A stretch of DNA of 64,000 bases from Gemmatimonadota bacterium (lineage in GTDB: Bacteria; Latescibacterota; UBA2968), in assembly GCA_002714465.1 (NCBI GenBank), contig PAXL01000046.1, forward strand, positions 64,797 through 128,796. Direction: 5' to 3'. A model generated the notes under the pieces. That model searched no databases. It saw only the letters and a program-made list of their open reading frames with translations, and was not told where the DNA came from. Numbering within the stretch: the stretch's first letter is position 1; each line of letters opens with the position of its first letter. A program made the translations under genes and the position numbers. Below, piece by piece: positions 60,527 through 64,000 of this stretch.

Positions 60527-61411
60527 ATGCTTAAAGCACTCGGAATCTCCCTTATCCTGATGAGTCCGATAACGGCCGGCGAACTTGAGTGGTATACGCT
60601 AAAGGACAATAGAGACGTCACATTCGGCGGTTTTATCGATGAAATGCATAGCATTCGGGTCCTCCGGGAGGAGGGGGAGTATGGTCTCAGGATTTTCTAC
60701 GGGGACCGTCTCGGATTGATCCACGCGGTTCGTCTGAAGAACCAGAGATTCCAGGAGGAGTGGGTGAGTTCGAAGCTCCGAGGTCCGATATCTGAGGTGT
60801 TTGTCGACGACGTTAATGATGATGGCGAAACCGAGATAGTGGCATACACGGATCTGGGTGAAATCATCATTCTAAGCGCATCGGATTACAAGGAGCTCTG
60901 GCGCAGCACGGACGACGAGTTCAAGACCATATCAGGAATGACTATCCAGAACGTCGACGACGACCCCCAGCTTGAGATGATCTTCACTGCAGAGAGCGTG
61001 GCCGATGCAGCGAGCTACCAGCCTGGATTTCGGGGCGGGTCCGCGGGGGACCAAGAACGTGACAGGGAGAGCCAGATAGCCCGGCTTTACGTTTACGACT
61101 GCCTAAACCTGTTCATGGAGTGGAGTACCGAACAGGGCTTGTGGGCGGAAAGCATCTGTGTGGCGGACCTCGATGGTGATGGGATTCTGGAAATCGCGCT
61201 CAACACGGGATTCGTCGTAGATGCGGCATTTCAGCGGGTTGAGTGGCGGTGGCCGGATGGCTTCGGTCAGTCGGTCGGGTTCGCTGATCTGGATGGCGAC
61301 GGGATCCCGGAATTGATCGGAGAATACAGAGCCACTACACGGCCACGTAGGTCGATCCGGGTGTTCGACGTCGACCTGCAAGCAGAGAATTTTCTCAGCT
61401 CAGAACGTTAG
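60527..61411 (+). CDS. Secreted FG-GAP/VCBS-like repeat protein
   Basis: A 294 aa protein with an N-terminal signal peptide (MLKALGISLILMSPITAG). At least three repeats have an Asp-rich calcium-like loop followed by a Glu-Leu or Glu-Ile strand: DVNDDGETEIVAYTDLG, DLDGDGILEIALNTG and DLDGDGIPELIGEY. This is the pattern of integrin-type beta-propeller repeats, which mediate protein or sugar contacts on the cell surface or in the periplasm. Repeats are too few for a full seven-blade propeller. It lies 16 bases after mlaD and may attach to the lipid-transport system; its role is unknown. Confidence 0.75.
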   Translation: MLKALGISLILMSPITAGELEWYTLKDNRDVTFGGFIDEMHSIRVLREEGEYGLRIFYGDRLGLIHAVRLKNQRFQEEWVSSKLRGPISEVFVDDVNDDGETEIVAYTDLGEIIILSASDYKELWRSTDDEFKTISGMTIQNVDDDPQLEMIFTAESVADAASYQPGFRGGSAGDQERDRESQIARLYVYDCLNLFMEWSTEQGLWAESICVADLDGDGILEIALNTGFVVDAAFQRVEWRWPDGFGQSVGFADLDGDGIPELIGEYRATTRPRRSIRVFDVDLQAENFLSSER

Positions 61412-61417
61412 GTCACC

Positions 61418-62665
61418 GTGTCGAATACAAACGCCAACACAGTTGTCTCTGCGGATGAGATACATCCAGACAGGCCCTATTACAAGGCGGCCCTCCTCGG
61501 GTTCCTGGGGGTTCTGCTGTATCTTCTAGTGGATCACCTTTCGCCCTACGTCGCCGGATGCGGAATCCTGATTCTGCTGGTGATGTCGCGTCGCGGGGCC
61601 ACCCTCGAACTCGGGATCGGGATCGTGGCAGCCCTTCTGTTCTCAGTCTACGTGTTCCAAAGCGTCGCCGAGCTTTTGTGGCCGTTCGTCATCTCCTTTG
61701 TCTTGGCATATCTTCTTGCCCCCTTGGTCGGAGTTCTTTCCAAGCGCCTTCCGCGGACTATCTCGATCCTGCTTCTGGTGCTCGGCCTTCTCGGACTACT
61801 GACCCTCCTTGCCTACGCGATAATCCCTCGGGTTATAAGAGAAGTTCGGGATCTTGTGGTCTCCCTGCCGGTCTATGGCGCGCATATGAAAGATTTGTAT
61901 CTCCGGTTCACTGACTGGCTGTCGAACTACGAGGGCTACTCCGGTTATGCAACAGAGATCCAGCAAAGGTTTGTCGACCGTTTACCTGAAGTCGGCCAGT
62001 TGTTCGCCGATCAAACGACAAACGCTCTGCGAGGACTGACGTCGGGGATCGCCGCTCTCTTGAATCTCCTGATGATCCCGTTTGTGACTTTCTATGTCCT
62101 CAAGGACTACGACCGGATCGGAGACATTGTAACTAAAGCAATCCCGGTCAGTCAGAGGGAGCGCGTCCTCGACTTCACCAACCGGGTAGATCTCGTGCTC
62201 GGCCAGTATATCCGGGGTCAGATGATTGTTTCGACCTTCATCGCCGCTTTGACCGCCTTCGGGCTGTCGATCTCCGGAATTTCATATGCATTTGTTCTGG
62301 GCATAATGGCCGGCGCACTGAACCTGATACCCTTTGTCGGGCTGACCATCTCGCTGACAATCTCTCTGGTAGTTGCTCTCATGGACTCGGGTGGGGTGTC
62401 TCAGTGTATTAAGGTTTTGGGTGTATTTATTGTGGTGCAAGGGGTGGAGGGGAATTTTTTGTCCCCAAGGGTCGTGGGGGAGCGGGTGGGGCTGCATCCC
62501 GTCTGGGTGATGTTCGCGCTTGTCGTTTCAGCACACCTCTGGGGATTCCTAGGGATGTTGATCGCGATTCCAGTCGCTGCTGTGGTCAATATCATTGTCC
62601 GGATCGTCCTGCAGCGTCTGTATGGCACTAGTTTTTACATATCGCCTCATAGGGGCGACGAGTGA
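61418..62665 (+). CDS. AI-2E family (PerM-like) transporter
   Basis: A 415 aa membrane protein of the AI-2 exporter/PerM family, with about eight helices. Typical blocks are LWPFVISFVLAYLLAPLVGV, VTFYVLKDYDRI, RGQMIVSTFIAALTAFGLSI and GEGNFLSPRVVGERVGLHP (here VEGNFLSPRV). Members export or permeate small molecules; a true autoinducer-2 role is unproven for most. The start is GTG at 61418, 6 bases after the upstream stop. It ends the operon that starts with the YihY gene. Confidence 0.9.
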   Translation: MSNTNANTVVSADEIHPDRPYYKAALLGFLGVLLYLLVDHLSPYVAGCGILILLVMSRRGATLELGIGIVAALLFSVYVFQSVAELLWPFVISFVLAYLLAPLVGVLSKRLPRTISILLLVLGLLGLLTLLAYAIIPRVIREVRDLVVSLPVYGAHMKDLYLRFTDWLSNYEGYSGYATEIQQRFVDRLPEVGQLFADQTTNALRGLTSGIAALLNLLMIPFVTFYVLKDYDRIGDIVTKAIPVSQRERVLDFTNRVDLVLGQYIRGQMIVSTFIAALTAFGLSISGISYAFVLGIMAGALNLIPFVGLTISLTISLVVALMDSGGVSQCIKVLGVFIVVQGVEGNFLSPRVVGERVGLHPVWVMFALVVSAHLWGFLGMLIAIPVAAVVNIIVRIVLQRLYGTSFYISPHRGDE

Positions 62666-62783
62666 GCCAAGTTGACTTGCCAAGAGGTTCACCATATAAT
62701 TTTGCGCGGTTCCGTAATTTAGGACGCTTTTGTTCGTTAGCTGAACCAACGAACCTCCGACACTCTCGCCTCGGGAGGACTCA

Positions 62784-63092
62784 ATGGTTTATTGGCTGCT
62801 GTTCAGCCTTCTTGGCGTTTTCGCGATCAAATACTACACCTCTGTGGAAATGAGGAAACTGGAGCGACGCCTTGAGCGCGTGAAGGAGGATCTCACGCAG
62901 GTCAAGGGGAAGCTGTCCGCCGCCCAGACCGAAACAGAGCAAGCTCAGGAGAACGAGAACGGTTTCGAGGAGCGCGTTCGTCGGATCAAAGAAACAATTG
63001 AGGACTTGGAGATTCGCCTGACCACGGCGGGCGGAGAGAAAGAAGACCAGATGGTCATTTCCGATTCTGCACCATCGGCCAAGCCTTACTAA
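62784..63092 (+). CDS. Membrane-anchored coiled-coil protein (PspB/EzrA-like layout)
   Basis: A 102 aa protein of unknown family. An N-terminal hydrophobic helix (VYWLLFSLLGVFAIKYY) is followed by a long charged heptad region (KLERRLERVKEDLTQVKGKL, then FEERVRRIKETIEDLEIRL), clearly a coiled coil, and a short polar tail. ATG at 62784 has GGAGG 6 bases upstream. It resembles the pair at 5229-5955 only in architecture. It may scaffold the envelope functions of the operon upstream. Confidence 0.7.
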   Translation: MVYWLLFSLLGVFAIKYYTSVEMRKLERRLERVKEDLTQVKGKLSAAQTETEQAQENENGFEERVRRIKETIEDLEIRLTTAGGEKEDQMVISDSAPSAKPY

Positions 63093-63423
63093 GCAAGCAA
63101 GATGTTCTGGATGGTTTGGGGGCCAACGGCAAGCTGTTCTCAAAGTATTACACGGAATCGGGAACACGGAAACTGCATAAACGCATCAACAAGGTGAAAC
63201 TGGACTTCGGGCACGCGCGTTGCCGATTTAAAAAAGTTTGCCTGGAAGAACAGGATATGGCACGGGATGAGTAGGTCGTCGTTCGGCGTGTCTCGGTTGC
63301 GAAGGACGATTATCGACGAACTGCAGCAGCGGGCTGAACTCTCAGATGAACGTGGGCACGTTGCCGTGTATAAAAAGAGCGTTTCCAGACATTCTCGATG
63401 CGATCCAGAAGCTGTTCCATCTG
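63093..63423. other. 331-base spacer, possible 50-codon frame only
   Basis: A frame in phase with position 63128 and ending in TAG at about 63275 reads protein-like sequence (KLFSKYYTESGTRKLHKRIN, then RFKKVCLEEQD). It has no good start or ribosome site. I record it as unassigned rather than a gene. The region ends in a perfect terminator, which suggests a transcript passes through it. Confidence 0.35.
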
Positions 63424-63452
63424 CCGACAGATACCTCATCTGTCGGTTTTTG
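63424..63452 (+). terminator. Perfect rho-independent terminator upstream of tRNA-Pro
   Basis: CCGACAGAT (63424-63432) pairs with ATCTGTCGG (63438-63446) around ACCTC and is followed by TTTTTGCTTTT. It would end the transcript arriving from the left. Confidence 0.9.
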
Positions 63453-63553
63453 CTTTTCTGAAATGGCCGTTTTCTTGACGCGCAGTCGTTAAAGACGTAG
63501 GTTTCAAATCGCCGGAAATAATGAATTTATGTGGTTCGAAAGCAGAGTTTGGT

Positions 63554-63630
<77 letters not shown>

Positions 63631-63641
63631 TAACACACAGG

Positions 63642-63692
63642 GGCAGAGTCACTTACGCCGGAAATTATGCGGCTTGTGACCCTGCCTTTTTG
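63642..63692 (+). terminator. Terminator of the tRNA-Pro transcript
   Basis: GGCAGAGTCAC (63642-63652) pairs with GTGACCCTGCC (63676-63686) with one mismatch; an inner GCCG/CGGC stem extends it. TTTTTG follows. Confidence 0.75.
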
Positions 63693-64000
63693 TTTTGGGT
63701 CACGTATGGGTCACGTCCCTCAGCTAAAACGGGCAGAAAAGGGGCTAGACTGTACCATTTTTTAGCTCCGAAACTGACTGCAATGCAGAAAATTGCACCG
63801 ATTCTGCGTGGGAGGGTGACCCTATGAATGATCCTGTATTAACGTGACTGCCGCTGCGTAGGAACCCCAGAGGTGCGTGCCTTTCTTTCGTCATATAGGC
63901 CATGCGACACGCAAGCCGATTCTGACATTCAAGCCGCGAACCAGTCTGGGTCCGCTGTTTTTAGGTCCTATTCCACATCGGCCAACGTGCCGTTTCGAAA
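63693..64000. other. Right-edge sequence, possible relic reading on the minus strand
   Basis: Two copies of GGGTCACGT lie at 63697-63705 and 63708-63716. On the minus strand an open frame of about 57 codons (63665-63838) ends KAGSQAA after a V-T-Q, with no start inside the window. It could be the end of a gene or an integrase-like relic facing the tRNA. The last 150 bases hold nothing I recognise. Confidence 0.3.

Overview
The window is one dense bacterial chromosome segment of moderate GC content. Operons are compact, with many 1-4 base overlaps and frequent GTG and TTG starts. MlaE/MlaF/MlaD lipid-transport genes, an RND pump and a GmhA-like isomerase point to a two-membrane (Gram-negative-type) cell. 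A double-length UvrA, bactofilin, many Gfo/Idh/MocA oxidoreductases, several enolase-superfamily proteins, a phytanoyl-CoA dioxygenase-like protein and an AURKAIP1/COX24-type tiny basic protein suggest an uncultured environmental lineage of the FCB or PVC type, for example Latescibacterota or a relative. That placement is inference; there is no rRNA here. I found no insertion sequence, CRISPR array or intact phage gene.

Layout. 0.3-4.2 kb: a ThiXYZ/TauABC-like ABC importer split over two convergent operons. The ATPase is followed by an IolC-like sugar kinase; the permease and lipoprotein binding protein sit behind a PA-IL-like lectin gene. 4.3-6.0 kb: bactofilin and two membrane-anchored coiled-coil proteins. 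6.0-10.3 kb (minus): QueC, a lone RND pump and a small unknown protein. 10.7-15.3 kb: an OGG1-like glycosylase with an extra Cys4 motif, an alpha/beta hydrolase, a long serine-acetyltransferase-like protein and an epimerase-like protein. 16.0-21.2 kb (minus): a sugar-catabolic operon of a TIM-barrel isomerase, three Gfo/Idh/MocA proteins and an enolase-superfamily dehydratase.

21.5-28.9 kb: a genome-maintenance group of tandem UvrA (four ATPase sites), a solitary DNA adenine methyltransferase and a CBM9-like protein. 29.1-36.1 kb: two ABC exporters with N-terminal zinc ribbons, a DUF1854 protein and SppA. 36.5-49.2 kb: a second large carbohydrate region with enolase-family proteins (one lacking a metal ligand), an oxidoreductase, a hydrolase, an SDR, a D-2-hydroxyacid dehydrogenase, a heparinase-like lyase, a glycosyltransferase, an isomerase-like protein and a SIS isomerase, plus YajQ and PhyH.

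49.3-54.6 kb: DUF5069, a PF10023-type aminopeptidase, an alkyltransferase-like protein and a heterodimeric ABC exporter. 54.6-56.9 kb: HU, the COX24-type protein, a broken and an intact tRNA-Arg, a probable integrase remnant, two perfect hairpins and a primary-type sigma factor. 57.1-63.1 kb: a YihY/BrkB membrane protein, MlaE-MlaF-MlaD, a secreted repeat protein, an AI-2E family transporter and a third membrane coiled-coil protein. 63.4-64.0 kb: tRNA-Pro between two terminators.

The likely common theme is uptake and breakdown of unusual sugars or sugar acids: lyase or hydrolase, then oxidoreductase, isomerase, dehydratase and kinase. This sits beside cell-envelope maintenance and DNA repair genes.
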